This document shows, piece by piece, positions 28,601 to 35,911 of a stretch of DNA of 37,183 bases. The stretch covers positions 1 to 37,183 of the forward strand of contig CAJQPP010000089.1 in NCBI GenBank assembly GCA_905480235.1, written 5' to 3'. The position numbers and the translations under genes were made by a program. The notes under the pieces are model-generated. The model was not told the origin of the DNA, did no database searches, and saw nothing but the letters and a program-made list of their open reading frames with translations. The stretch comes from an uncultured Pirellulaceae bacterium. GTDB lineage: Bacteria > Planctomycetota > Planctomycetia > Pirellulales > Pirellulaceae. Numbering within the stretch: the stretch's first letter is position 1; each line of letters opens with the position of its first letter.

Positions 28601-28723
28601 ACGCTGGCTCAAGATCGGATCTTCCAGCCGCGGCAACATCCAGATGGCTGCTAAACCGGCCATGATGATCACGACCAGCGACAAGATCAGTAATCGCGGG
28701 TTGCGATAAAGGAAGGCTGCCAT
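25613..28723 (-). CDS. RND-family efflux permease
   Basis: A 1,036-residue inner-membrane protein with the RND layout: one N-terminal membrane helix, a large periplasmic loop, a helix bundle, a second periplasmic loop and a second bundle. The ATG at 28723 shares a base with the adaptor-gene stop (TGATG); a GTG one codon upstream is also in frame. In the fourth membrane helix the proton-relay position is D405-N406 (GLLIDNAIVMVEE), where AcrB has two Asp, so only one acidic residue is kept. It should work as a trimer with the adaptor encoded just upstream and an outer-membrane channel encoded elsewhere. Position suggests export of the locus product, or self-protection; this is inferred. Confidence 0.9.
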   Translation of the reverse strand: MAAFLYRNPRLLILSLVVIIMAGLAAIWMLPRLEDPILSQRVAVVSTVYPGANASQIESIITQPLEESLAGVAEIKQIRSNSSANISNIVIELADAVTDVDPVWSQVHEQILDAASSFPPGCQDSELEVFPLKAFASILALEWKPDEQNNLESQPIIMRRLAGTLRSRILAIPGTERVRAFGDPGEEIVVEVEPRTLFSTGLSAAALAQQVKAGFSEQATGSLHSQGSRLMLDLKSADLAVDRINEVQISWGPEPQNAPLSELAVIEKRTVEPANQRAIINNRPAIVLGVMVDNAIRVDQWAQQLDAVIEDFLADYPNEIAVNSLFSQRHHIERRMSVLSQNLAMSTAAVVLVLLLLMGWRSMIVVAMALPLSALMVFAGMRVLEIPIHQMSVTGLIVALGLLIDNAIVMVEEVRSRIYAGHAPAAAIHQAIRHLAMPLFGSTVTTALAFLPIATLPGPAGEFVGTIAISVILAIAASFILSMTVIPALVGLTDIKPKNRGVISYGLRLPWLEYLYRQSLILVFRFPVLGVMLGLILPVMGFFAASHLHQQFFPPSDRQQIQIEIERPARDTLAGVEQTVDQVRQVVAAEPRLDQQHWFLGGSAPTFYYNVVPRRRGTPFYAQAFVDVVDGQTPQRVVRDLQTAIDQKVFDSRVIVRQLEQGPPFDAPIEIRIFGSDLATLQQLGSQLRVLLSETPDVIHTRSDLQDSIPKLVVDLDSNVVQRAGLNATTVAQFLYTTVQGASAGSIFDGVEELPVRVNVNFDDASQADQLASLVIPVQGQAKPSPAMGPGPVTPPQPPTLGSLGRFELDSDVATIVRIDGQRVNEVKAYIRAGVLPSVAMRDFRERFSSADFDLPDGYRLELGGETEQRSQAVNNLIANAVILFTLMLLTLVAVFRSFRSALIIAAVGGLSIGLGPLALYCFGFPFGFMAIVGTMGLVGVAINDSIVVLAAIGAESREKWQDPQGMAEIVFASTRHIIATTITTIAGFAPLVMAGGEFWPPLAITIAGGVGGATLLALYFVPSLKRVLYAKKITA

Positions 28724-29808
28724 CACTCGCCGGCGACCTCCCCGCCTGGTCGAACAAGCTGACCGGTCACGTCGCTCGTCTGAACCTCTTGGCCGGATAC
28801 CACCCGATGCGTGCCGTTGACCACAATCCGTTCATCGTCACTGAGTGCCCCATCGACCAGGGCCCAGTCGTTTTGTAACTGCAACAGACTGACAACTTTT
28901 TTTGTTGCCGATTGCGGTTCCTCCACGGGCAACTCGCTCTCGGCTAACGGTTCTCCAGCGGTCTGCGACTCAATCACATAAAGCGACCACAACCCACTGG
29001 CATCTTGATTGAGAGACGAGAGCGGCACCCAAAAACCAGTTCGATCGCTGGTCAGGTTAAATCGAACTTCCACCGCCTGCCCAAACGCCCAGGAAATTTG
29101 CTCCAAGTCCGACTGGATGGCAAGCCATACGGTCTTGCTGCCCGCGGCGACCTCTTCGACCGACCGATAATCAACTTGGCATTCGACAGCCTGATCACCG
29201 ACCACCGCCCAAATCGATTGATCCATGCGGAGGCGATCCGCCACACGACGTGGCAACCGAATCACCACACGCGGCGGTTGGGAATCCACGATACGAAGCG
29301 GAGCAATCTCGGGTGAAACGGCACTGCCCTCATCAAGAACACGTTCCACGACCAGACAATCCCAAGGTGCCTTCAGCAAGCCTTGCTCTCGTTGGTTTTG
29401 CAATTCTGTTAATTGCCCCTGCAGCTGGGGATTAGGGCCCGTGTTCGTGGAAGCTTGCAATTGGGACTCCAGATCGGCAATTTGCGCCTCCAATGAGTCT
29501 TGCTCCAGCGCGGCCAAGGTTTCTCCGACAGCCACGCGACTGCCCAATGGCATGATGCGAGTAATCGTGCCCGAGCGGGCAAACCGCAAACGGCTCTCCC
29601 GGATCGGTTTTAGAGAACCAAAATAAATTGCCGTCTCCCCGGAATTCGCTTCTCTGCGAATTCGCATGGTGTTCACGGTAATGTCCGAACGAGATCCCGA
29701 AGACGCTGCTTGGTTTTCCGTAGACTCACAACCCACCATCAAAAGCCCGGTCAGCGCAAAAATCACGACCGCCACGCTCCCTGCATATTTCCGCTTGTTC
29801 CCAGTCAT
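28723..29808 (-). CDS. RND membrane-fusion (adaptor) lipoprotein
   Basis: A 361-residue periplasmic adaptor. The ATG at 29808 is preferred because it follows an AGGA element and directly starts a lipoprotein signal peptide ending in LLMVGC (acylated C27); the open frame extends 55 codons further upstream without signal character. Next come a beta strand with GTITRIMPLGSRVAVGETLAAL (first lipoyl half), a short coiled coil at about 115-145, the second lipoyl half, and a beta-barrel domain. The stop overlaps the permease start, so both are made from one message. This is the first gene of the pump unit; its promoter must lie in the region up to 30,418. Confidence 0.87.
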   Translation of the reverse strand: MTGNKRKYAGSVAVVIFALTGLLMVGCESTENQAASSGSRSDITVNTMRIRREANSGETAIYFGSLKPIRESRLRFARSGTITRIMPLGSRVAVGETLAALEQDSLEAQIADLESQLQASTNTGPNPQLQGQLTELQNQREQGLLKAPWDCLVVERVLDEGSAVSPEIAPLRIVDSQPPRVVIRLPRRVADRLRMDQSIWAVVGDQAVECQVDYRSVEEVAAGSKTVWLAIQSDLEQISWAFGQAVEVRFNLTSDRTGFWVPLSSLNQDASGLWSLYVIESQTAGEPLAESELPVEEPQSATKKVVSLLQLQNDWALVDGALSDDERIVVNGTHRVVSGQEVQTSDVTGQLVRPGGEVAGE

Positions 29809-30154
29809 TTTTTCCTGCTGACCCAACCGCTCTTTGTTCGCCCGCATTCTAGCCATTTTCGAAAGAATTTTTGCCAAATTCCGAGTTTTCCGGTCAGCGC
29901 GATGGCGGGGTTTACGCTGGTTAAGCCCGCTAGATGGGGAACCTGTGAAACAAGCGGATCGGCGGTAAGCCAAGAATCGTCGAGACTATTTCAAATAATT
30001 TGGGATTTACCCAAAGGCATTGAGCCCAACGGAAGACTGGGGAGAATAGCTAAAAACGAGCGTCTTTCAGCGTTAGCGGGCTTCTACCATCCGTCGATCT
30101 GGGGCTGAATAAATTCAAAATAAACCCAATCGGGGTGTCCTCAATTCACGCTTT

Positions 30155-30179
30155 CCTATAGCAAATACCCCTGTATAGG
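30155..30179. promoter_or_regulatory. Inverted repeat CCTATA-N13-TATAGG, possible regulator site
   Basis: Perfect 6-base arms (30155-30160 and 30174-30179) separated by 13 bases, in the divergent intergenic region about 350 bases upstream of the adaptor gene start. Size and AT content would suit a dimeric repressor. A repeat of this size can occur by chance, and no regulator gene for the pump is visible. Confidence 0.25.
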
Positions 30180-30376
30180 TACGAGACATCATCCATTCGC
30201 TTATTTTCTTCCTTTTTCGTGAATAATTCGGGAAACCTGACGCCGAAAAAAAGGGTACCTAATAGAACAAGTATGCGTTTTGCTCGATGAGCGAACCGCT
30301 CGGTCGGTACTTGGTGCGATGGTTCACGTTGCGAAATTCACTTTCGCTCTGTGAAACTACTTTTCAAAGAAACTAA

Positions 30377-30414
30377 TCGACAAATAAGAATATTCCGATA
30401 TAATAATCGGATAT
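30377..30414 (+). promoter_or_regulatory. Promoter with operator palindrome covering the -10 box of the ArsR gene
   Basis: TCGACA (30377-30382) and TATAAT (30399-30404), with 16-base spacing, form a good sigma-70-type promoter. The -10 box lies inside an inverted repeat with inner arms CCGAT (30395-30399) and ATCGG (30406-30410), which extends as an imperfect palindrome over 30390-30414. The ATG of the regulator is at 30419, so the transcript would start only about 8 bases before it or be close to leaderless. Overlap of a repressor site with -10 fits autorepression by the ArsR protein. Confidence 0.65.
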
Positions 30415-30418
30415 CACC

Positions 30419-30727
30419 ATGAATAAAAACAGAAACTTTAAGATGCTAGACATCGAAGCGCTGACCGAGGCGGCGGAATGTCTACGAATTTTGGCACACC
30501 CCAATCGTCTGCAGATCGTTCAGTTGCTGCTTTCGGGCGAGCGCTATTCCGTCAACGAGTTGGCCGAAACCTGCGAACTCAGCCAACCAGCGACCTCGGA
30601 CCACCTGCGACTTATGCAGCGTTGTGGATTTTTGATGAGCCAGCGGGAAGGGCGAACCGTTTACTACGAAATCGCTGAACCTCATTTGGCAGATCTCATG
30701 ATGTGCGTGCAAGGTCGCTTCGGCTAA
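30419..30727 (+). CDS. ArsR/SmtB-family transcriptional regulator
   Basis: A 102-residue winged-helix protein with the family pattern: helix-turn-helix SVNELAETCELSQPATSDHLRLM at about 44-66 and wing MSQREGRTVYYEI. Cysteines are C21, C52, C69 and C96. The persulfide sensors BigR and SqrR use a Cys in the second helix, but here that position is Gln (QIVQLL). If it senses reactive sulfur it must use other cysteines, perhaps C52 or C69 with C96. The gene precedes the persulfide dioxygenase operon on the same strand and has a palindrome over its own promoter, so it probably represses itself and the operon until sulfide or persulfide rises. A metal-sensing role is the alternative. Confidence 0.88.
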   Translation: MNKNRNFKMLDIEALTEAAECLRILAHPNRLQIVQLLLSGERYSVNELAETCELSQPATSDHLRLMQRCGFLMSQREGRTVYYEIAEPHLADLMMCVQGRFG

Positions 30728-30745
30728 GTTTTTTTGCGCTAATAC

Positions 30746-30757
30746 ATATAATTATAT
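30746..30757. promoter_or_regulatory. AT-rich perfect palindrome with TATAAT upstream of the persulfide dioxygenase gene
   Basis: ATATAATTATAT is a 12-base perfect palindrome located 50 bases before the dioxygenase start codon and holding a TATAAT on each strand. A strong -35 at the right spacing is not visible. From memory of the family, BigR binds TA-rich palindromes over the -10 region of similar operons, so this may be a second operator, but its arms differ from the palindrome over the ArsR promoter. Confidence 0.4.
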
Positions 30758-30807
30758 ACATATTTGCATACACCCTATTTCGCATCTTTTGAACAGGAAT
30801 ACTCCCC

Positions 30808-32235
30808 ATGTTGCTGAAGTACTTTTACGACCAAGCATTAGCGCACGCGTCTTATATGGTTGGCTGTCAGCAGACGGGCGAAGCGATCATTATCGATCCC
30901 AGTCGCGATATTCAAATCTATCTGGAAGCGGCCCATAACGCAGGTATGGAGATCATGGGGATAGCGGAAACTCACATCCATGCGGATTACGTTTCCGGAG
31001 CTCGGGAATTGGCATACCACGTCAACGCCAAACTTTTTGTATCAGATATGGGCCCAGACGATTGGAAGTACGCTTACGCCGAGCACTACCCACATCTGCT
31101 GCTGAGGGAAGGGGACTCCTTTTTTGTTGGCAAAATCAAATTCGAAGCCATGCATACACCCGGTCATACTCCGGAGAGCATTTCTTTTTTGCTCACTGAT
31201 TTGGGAGGCGGTGCCGATCAACCGATGGGTATTTTTACTGGCGACTTTATTTTTGTCGGTTCGATTGGGCGACCAGACCTTCTAGAGGAAGCCGCGGGAA
31301 TCGAGGGCACCGCGGAAACCGGGGCGCGCGATTTGTATCGTTCCGTGCAACGCTTCCGTCAGTTACCCGACTACCTGCAAGTATGGCCGGCCCACGGTGC
31401 GGGTAGCGCTTGCGGCAAAGGGCTTGGTTCAATCCCGTCGACGACGGTGGGATATGAAAAAATGTTCAATCCTGCGCTACAGTTCGCGAACGAACAAGCG
31501 TTTGTGGATTACATCCTTGCGGAACAACCTGAGCCACCAAAGTATTTTGCTTTGATGAAACACCTCAACAAGGTAGGGCCACGAATTCTTGGGAGTGCTG
31601 CGGCACCTAAAAAGATGGCGCTCAGCCAGCTCGCCGAAACGCTTGAGCAACACTTGGTCATTGACACCGCTCGCGGGCCACAGTACGCAGACGGTCACGT
31701 GCCGGGAACGATCAATATTGAGCCTAAATTCATCGCTATGTGGGGCGGTTCCATCCTTGACTATGAGTCACCGATTTATCTGATTTCGGACCCCCACGAA
31801 CTTCCGGGGTTAGTACGAACCATGCGGGAAATTGGTTTGGATAATATTGCCGGCTACTTCGCGGCTGACGAAGTCATCGAGGCGGGTTTGAACACACAAT
31901 CCATCCCCCAAGTCCCACCGCGCGAGGTCTCCGAAAGAATGGCCGCGGGTCTGGTGGAAGTGATCGACGTACGCCGCATCGCTGAACGTAACGAAATCAA
32001 AATTCCCCACTCCACGCATCAATTCCTCGGCCAGATGCTGCCTGACGAAGTTCATTTCGATCCAAATAAGACCTACGCATTTCAATGTCGTACCGGTGGA
32101 CGTTCGATTATTGCAGCCAGCATAGCGCAAAGGGCGGGTGCAGGAAACGTCATCAATTTGGAAGGCGGCATGGTCGCCTGGGAGAGCGCCAAGCTGCCCG
32201 TTGAATCTCAGCAGGAATCGCCACAGCCTGCTTAA
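30808..32235 (+). CDS. Persulfide dioxygenase-rhodanese fusion (CstB-like)
   Basis: A 475-residue protein. Residues 1 to about 250 form a metallo-beta-lactamase fold of the ETHE1 type, with metal motif THIHAD (H56, H58, D60), HTPGH at 116-120 and D146. The later His of THxHxDH is Tyr, which fits the mononuclear iron enzymes that do not need it. A first rhodanese-like domain (about 265-365) lacks the active Cys. A second (about 370-465) has the complete loop C427-R-T-G-G-R-S. This is the order found in Staphylococcus CstB, which oxidises persulfides to sulfite and thiosulfate. The gene follows the ArsR gene and precedes sulfur-compound transporters, consistent with sulfide detoxification or thiosulfate handling in the cytoplasm. 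Confidence 0.9.
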   Translation: MLLKYFYDQALAHASYMVGCQQTGEAIIIDPSRDIQIYLEAAHNAGMEIMGIAETHIHADYVSGARELAYHVNAKLFVSDMGPDDWKYAYAEHYPHLLLREGDSFFVGKIKFEAMHTPGHTPESISFLLTDLGGGADQPMGIFTGDFIFVGSIGRPDLLEEAAGIEGTAETGARDLYRSVQRFRQLPDYLQVWPAHGAGSACGKGLGSIPSTTVGYEKMFNPALQFANEQAFVDYILAEQPEPPKYFALMKHLNKVGPRILGSAAAPKKMALSQLAETLEQHLVIDTARGPQYADGHVPGTINIEPKFIAMWGGSILDYESPIYLISDPHELPGLVRTMREIGLDNIAGYFAADEVIEAGLNTQSIPQVPPREVSERMAAGLVEVIDVRRIAERNEIKIPHSTHQFLGQMLPDEVHFDPNKTYAFQCRTGGRSIIAASIAQRAGAGNVINLEGGMVAWESAKLPVESQQESPQPA

Positions 32236-32345
32236 TCGGGAACCCCGCGCTCGACCGCGTCGAGTCTCTCCAATCCTAGAACGTTTGCTACCCCCAATTC
32301 CATCCATTGATTTCGCAGCACGCCGTCACCACTAGGAGTAAAACT

Positions 32346-32828
32346 ATGGATCTCATATTACAACCTTGGCCTTGGTGGATTTCCGGCATCCTCGTTGGGT
32401 TAACCGTCCCCTTGTTGTATTTTGCGACCGGGCAAGGATTCGGAATTTCCACGAGCTACCAACAAATAGGAGCCATGGGTTCGCCGCACAGCCGACTTTC
32501 CTACTTTCGTAATTTTGATAAACGCAAAGGTTTGTGGACATTAATGTTCGCATTGGGAATTACTCTCGGCGGTTTCATTTCCGCCAACTTGTTGACGGCG
32601 GAACCGATCGAGTTTCTTCCCGCCTCCTACCTGAGTCTCGGAGGGGCGGTTCGGCTTTTTATTGGCGGCATCTTAATTGGATTTGGCGCTCGATATGCCG
32701 GTGGATGTACTTCGGGACACGCCATTAACGGGATCGCCAACTTAAATTTACCCAGTCTACTGGCGACCATTTTTTTCTTCGTCGGTGGCTTATCTGTCAC
32801 ATGGGGCCTGGGTTACTTGATCTTCTAA
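32346..32828 (+). CDS. YeeE/YedE-family sulfur transporter, first half
   Basis: A 160-residue membrane protein with about four helices. The ATG at 32346 follows AGGAG with 7-base spacing. The motif GGCTSGHAINGI carries the conserved Cys of the YeeE/YedE family, whose members move thiosulfate or related sulfur compounds using Cys residues along the pore. Full-size YeeE has two such halves in one chain; here the halves are two genes, and the partner starts 28 bases downstream. Import or export of the sulfur species handled by the dioxygenase is inferred from position. Confidence 0.87.
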   Translation: MDLILQPWPWWISGILVGLTVPLLYFATGQGFGISTSYQQIGAMGSPHSRLSYFRNFDKRKGLWTLMFALGITLGGFISANLLTAEPIEFLPASYLSLGGAVRLFIGGILIGFGARYAGGCTSGHAINGIANLNLPSLLATIFFFVGGLSVTWGLGYLIF

Positions 32829-32856
32829 GCCATCAATTCAAGGAGCGATCTCAGCA

Positions 32857-33381
32857 ATGACAACCACTCTCGAAAGGCCGTCTACACAGGACCGGCTTCC
32901 AATCGTTGAAGCCGTTCGGCCAATTGCGATAGCGCCCAAACCGAAAACGACCGCGCCCATTTCAAAAACGACGTTGCTTCTCTCGCTCGTGATAGGGGTT
33001 TACTTCGGAGTTGTATTGACCAAGTCGGAAGTCGTTCGCTGGCAACGAGTGCACGATATGTTTTTGTTTAACGAGGCCCACATGTACCTGATCATTGGCA
33101 CGGGTATCGGTGTGGCCATGATTAGCATGTGGCTGTTAAAACGATTTCAGGTTCGCTCGATGAACACAGGTCAGCGCATTGAATACAAACCCAAGCCCTG
33201 GCACTCGGGCGTGATGATTGGCGGTACGCTCTTTGGTGCTGGATGGTCGATCACAGGCGCATGCCCGGGTCCCATTTACGCGCAAATTGGAGGCGGAGCT
33301 TGGTTATCACTCGTCACTCTCGCCGGCGCATTGGTCGGAACGTTCTTATTTGCGCAGCTCCAGTCAAAATTGCCTCGCTGA
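32857..33381 (+). CDS. YeeE/YedE-family sulfur transporter, second half
   Basis: A 174-residue membrane protein with a Pro/Thr-rich cytoplasmic N-terminus of about 40 residues and then four helices. The family motif appears as GWSITGACPGPIYAQIG, with the conserved Cys in GACPGP. The ATG at 32857 has AAGGAG about 12 bases upstream. It is the second half of a split YeeE/YedE pair and should assemble with the product of the preceding gene. Confidence 0.87.
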   Translation: MTTTLERPSTQDRLPIVEAVRPIAIAPKPKTTAPISKTTLLLSLVIGVYFGVVLTKSEVVRWQRVHDMFLFNEAHMYLIIGTGIGVAMISMWLLKRFQVRSMNTGQRIEYKPKPWHSGVMIGGTLFGAGWSITGACPGPIYAQIGGGAWLSLVTLAGALVGTFLFAQLQSKLPR

Positions 33382-33461
33382 AACCACACCAGTAACTCAA
33401 CTCCCGCGAAAAGCACACTCTCATCCCATCCACTTTCTCACCAGCCGCAAGCAGGATTCGC

Positions 33462-33551
33462 ATGCCCGAAATTTTGATTCTGTTCGCTTTCCTCGCGACA
33501 TGGCTGGCCCTTCAAAAATGGATATTACCTCGTTTAGGCGTCTCCACGTGA
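33462..33551 (+). CDS. 29-residue single-pass membrane peptide in the sulfur operon
   Basis: A short frame, ATG at 33462 to TGA at 33549-33551, with an AGGA ribosome site 5 bases before the start. Residues 3-20 are a hydrophobic helix, followed by a Lys/Trp/Arg-containing end (QKWILPRLGVST). It sits 80 bases after the second transporter gene and before the thioredoxin gene on the same strand. A good ribosome site, a clear helix and its position support a real gene, perhaps a small subunit of the transporter. No family could be named. Confidence 0.55.
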   Translation: MPEILILFAFLATWLALQKWILPRLGVST

Positions 33552-33683
33552 CTCAGTGAAGCCTGCCAGCCGAGTTCGGCAAAATCGAATCCCCTTTCCT
33601 CGACCCCAACCCAATTGCAAGGGTATCACAAGGCCCTGCCTGCCCACCGATCCCGCTTCCAACACCAACCTGAGAATCCTATC

Positions 33684-34031
33684 GTGTTACCAATCCAGTC
33701 CGTTTCCCAAGTCACGTTCAGCAAAGAGGTATTAGAAAGTCCGCTGCCGGTCGTGATCGATTTTTATGCAAACTGGTGTGGCCCATGTCGCCGCTTGGCT
33801 CCCACGATCGAACGGGTGGCAAAAATCTATGCGGGCCAAATTAAGTTCGTCAAAGTCAACACCGACGACGAAGCCGTTCTTGCTGAGCAGTTTAACGTGT
33901 CGAGTCTCCCGACTTTGGTGTTTCTCGATGAAGGTCAGGTCGTTTCTCAATTCGCCGGATTGATCTCCGAAGAACACCTGAAAAGTGAGTTGAACGAGTG
34001 GATCGCACGGCGCAACCCGGCTTATCCCTAA
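33684..34031 (+). CDS. Thioredoxin
   Basis: A 115-residue thioredoxin fold with active site W-C-G-P-C in FYANWCGPCRRL, the cis-Pro in SSLPTLVF, and normal length when the GTG at 33684 is used; a TTG 69 bases upstream would add residues outside the fold. A weak GAGAA lies before the GTG. It ends the sulfur operon and could reduce persulfides or the rhodanese and dioxygenase cysteines. General disulfide reduction is equally possible. Confidence 0.85.
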   Translation: MLPIQSVSQVTFSKEVLESPLPVVIDFYANWCGPCRRLAPTIERVAKIYAGQIKFVKVNTDDEAVLAEQFNVSSLPTLVFLDEGQVVSQFAGLISEEHLKSELNEWIARRNPAYP

Positions 34032-34348
34032 ACGCCGAACGCTTACCATACGCAACGCGAAAACTTCTTCTAGCCGCTCCGTGGTCCGCAATTCCTCCTA
34101 GCGTCCACACCCAGCCAAAGCTCAAAAAACGGCGTTTTACCGCCTCAATCCATCTCCGACAGCGGTTTTTTAGGGGGCGGGCAAAGATCTGCATCGCTAT
34201 CGCCAATTGACCCCAGCATGCTATTTCTCCCAAAACTTGTACTTTTTGAGACAGGGGCTCTCTGGACCACGCTTTAAGGGCAAGTCAGGGGGGAATATCC
34301 TATTTCCTCCATGTTAGAATAAGCGTTGGATTTAACACGAAGGTAATC
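34032..34348 (+). other. Intergenic region after thioredoxin
   Basis: 317 bases with no supported gene. A weak hairpin GGCG-N6-CGCC lies near 34133-34146. The promoter of the DUF3365 gene is expected in the right part, but no confident hexamers were found. Confidence 0.5.
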
Positions 34349-35011
34349 GTGATCTCTACATTTCTACCACGCGATCAATCGCTTGCTTTTGCCACGGCGG
34401 AAAAGCCTCCGCTGATGAAGCGGGTAACGAATTGGATCTGCGTACTGGCAACCTTGGGCGCTACCTTGTTCGCTGGATGCGGCCAAGGCGAACCCTCGGT
34501 TGAATCGACGTCATGGAAATCGCTAACGACGTTAACAGCTCATCAACAGAGGCAAAAAACTCATGCGTTAGAAGCCAAAGAGCTTTTATCTTTAGAGTTA
34601 TCTTCAGAACTCAAAGGAGCGATGGCGGATCCTGCAGCAGCCATTAGCGTTTGCAAAACCAGCGCGCCAACCATCGCAACGCGGGTTGGAAGTGAAAAAA
34701 ACGTTCGTATGGGTCGCACCTCCTTCCGAATCCGAAATCTAAATAACCAGCCTCCCCAATGGGCCGTAGGGTTTGTAAAAGAACGCGTCAACGATGAGGT
34801 GACATTGCAATTACCCAACAATGGGCTGGGCGTTCTTCTGCCCATCCGTGTCCAGACCATTTGCATTAATTGCCATGGTCAACCAAATGAAATGGATCCA
34901 AGTATTTTTGCAGCCGTGCTTTCCAACTATCCCGACGACAACGCCACCGGTTTCAAGGTAGGTGACCTGAGAGGTTACTTCTGGATCGAAGTACCCCCGA
35001 TGGATCCCTAG
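34349..35011 (+). CDS. DUF3365 (Tll0287-like) c-type haem lipoprotein
   Basis: A 220-residue protein. The GTG at 34349 has GAAGG 5-6 bases upstream; an ATG at 34415 would give a more standard signal peptide but has no ribosome site. The signal ends in a lipobox TLFAGC with C44 as the lipidated residue. The mature part has the DUF3365 pattern, including MGRTSFRIRNLNNQP, and a single haem site C172-I-N-C-H176. Members of this family are haem-binding sensor or electron-transfer domains of the periplasm. It stands alone, in the same direction as the sulfur operon. Confidence 0.85.
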   Translation: MISTFLPRDQSLAFATAEKPPLMKRVTNWICVLATLGATLFAGCGQGEPSVESTSWKSLTTLTAHQQRQKTHALEAKELLSLELSSELKGAMADPAAAISVCKTSAPTIATRVGSEKNVRMGRTSFRIRNLNNQPPQWAVGFVKERVNDEVTLQLPNNGLGVLLPIRVQTICINCHGQPNEMDPSIFAAVLSNYPDDNATGFKVGDLRGYFWIEVPPMDP

Positions 35012-35246
35012 GTTTCTCGCTCCTTCTTTTTTGACGGCCTTGCGGGTACTCGGGGTCAGTTTCTTGCATTACGTTTTCCACCATGCTTGGTCGCCGACAA
35101 TGGCAACCGCTATCTGAGGTGCTGGTGTAGGGCTATTATGGATATTGCAGCCATCTTCTTTCAAAACGGTTTTTCTTGGTTGGCTTGCTAAAATTCATGT
35201 TGCCGCCATCAATCTACCCAACCTAATTTTCTACCGAGTCATTCCC

Positions 35247-35855
35247 ATGGATGTTAGCCTCGACGACTCAACATTGAGCACCGATGATCTCGCTTTGCTT
35301 AAAGAGTTCGGTGAGCTTTGGAATCGTGCTGAGGCGATTTGGGATTCATATCAGCAACATTCTGCATTCGAGTCCTATGTCAGCGCTGATTATCATGCCG
35401 TTTTTCATGCTTTGGTATCGCTGAGGGAACAAAAAAGCCGGTTTATCGAATGGGGCTCCGGATTGGGCGTGGTCACGATTATGGCCGACCGTTTAGGGTA
35501 CGAGGCCGTGGGTATTGAAGCCAAAGATCTGTTGGTAGATTTCGCTCTGGACCTGGCACATGAATTTCAATCAGAAGCCGAGTTTTCCGTAGGCAGTTTC
35601 ATTCCCGACAGTTTCGAATGGAACCCTGCTTCCGGCGACGAATCGATCCGTACCATCATCGACGTACCTGATGGTTACGATGAATTGGGTGTGGAACTAC
35701 GAGATTTTGACTTGGTTTATTCTTATCCATGGCCCACAGAACACGCGCTCTATCACAACGTTATGCGGGAGTTCGCGGATCCCAATTCCGTGTTGCTCAC
35801 TTACGATGCCCGTGAGGGGTTGGGGCTGGTCCAATTTGATGACCTCGGATTCTAG
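35247..35855 (+). CDS. Class I SAM-methyltransferase-like protein
   Basis: A 202-residue protein from the ATG at 35247; the frame is open to a TTG at 35145, but the extension is not fold-like. Motif I is seen as F-I-E-W-G-S-G-L-G, with an acidic residue after the second strand (GIEAKD), and a later DLVYSYPWP strand takes the place of motif IV. This supports a Rossmann methyltransferase fold; the substrate is unknown. It ends about 56 bases before the 3-prime end of the convergent last gene. Confidence 0.6.
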   Translation: MDVSLDDSTLSTDDLALLKEFGELWNRAEAIWDSYQQHSAFESYVSADYHAVFHALVSLREQKSRFIEWGSGLGVVTIMADRLGYEAVGIEAKDLLVDFALDLAHEFQSEAEFSVGSFIPDSFEWNPASGDESIRTIIDVPDGYDELGVELRDFDLVYSYPWPTEHALYHNVMREFADPNSVLLTYDAREGLGLVQFDDLGF

Positions 35856-35911
35856 TCATGCGTTGGCGGAGCGTTAACGCTTCATCGATAAATTGCGTTC
35901 CAAAAATTTCT

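Larger units (their letters stand above)
29809..30418. other. Divergent promoter region between efflux genes and the sulfur operon
   Basis: No convincing gene is present in 610 bases. The frame open on the plus strand to 30108 starts inside the antisense of the adaptor gene and has no domain features. The right end holds the arsR-type promoter and operator described separately. A 25-base imperfect element CCTATA-N13-TATAGG at 30155-30179 is the only other notable structure. The promoter driving the minus-strand pump genes must lie here but could not be pinned down. Confidence 0.6.

Noticed and set aside
29710..30108. 132-codon plus-strand frame overlapping the adaptor gene start
   Set aside because: Largely antisense to the adaptor gene, with no ribosome site, domain or signal features.
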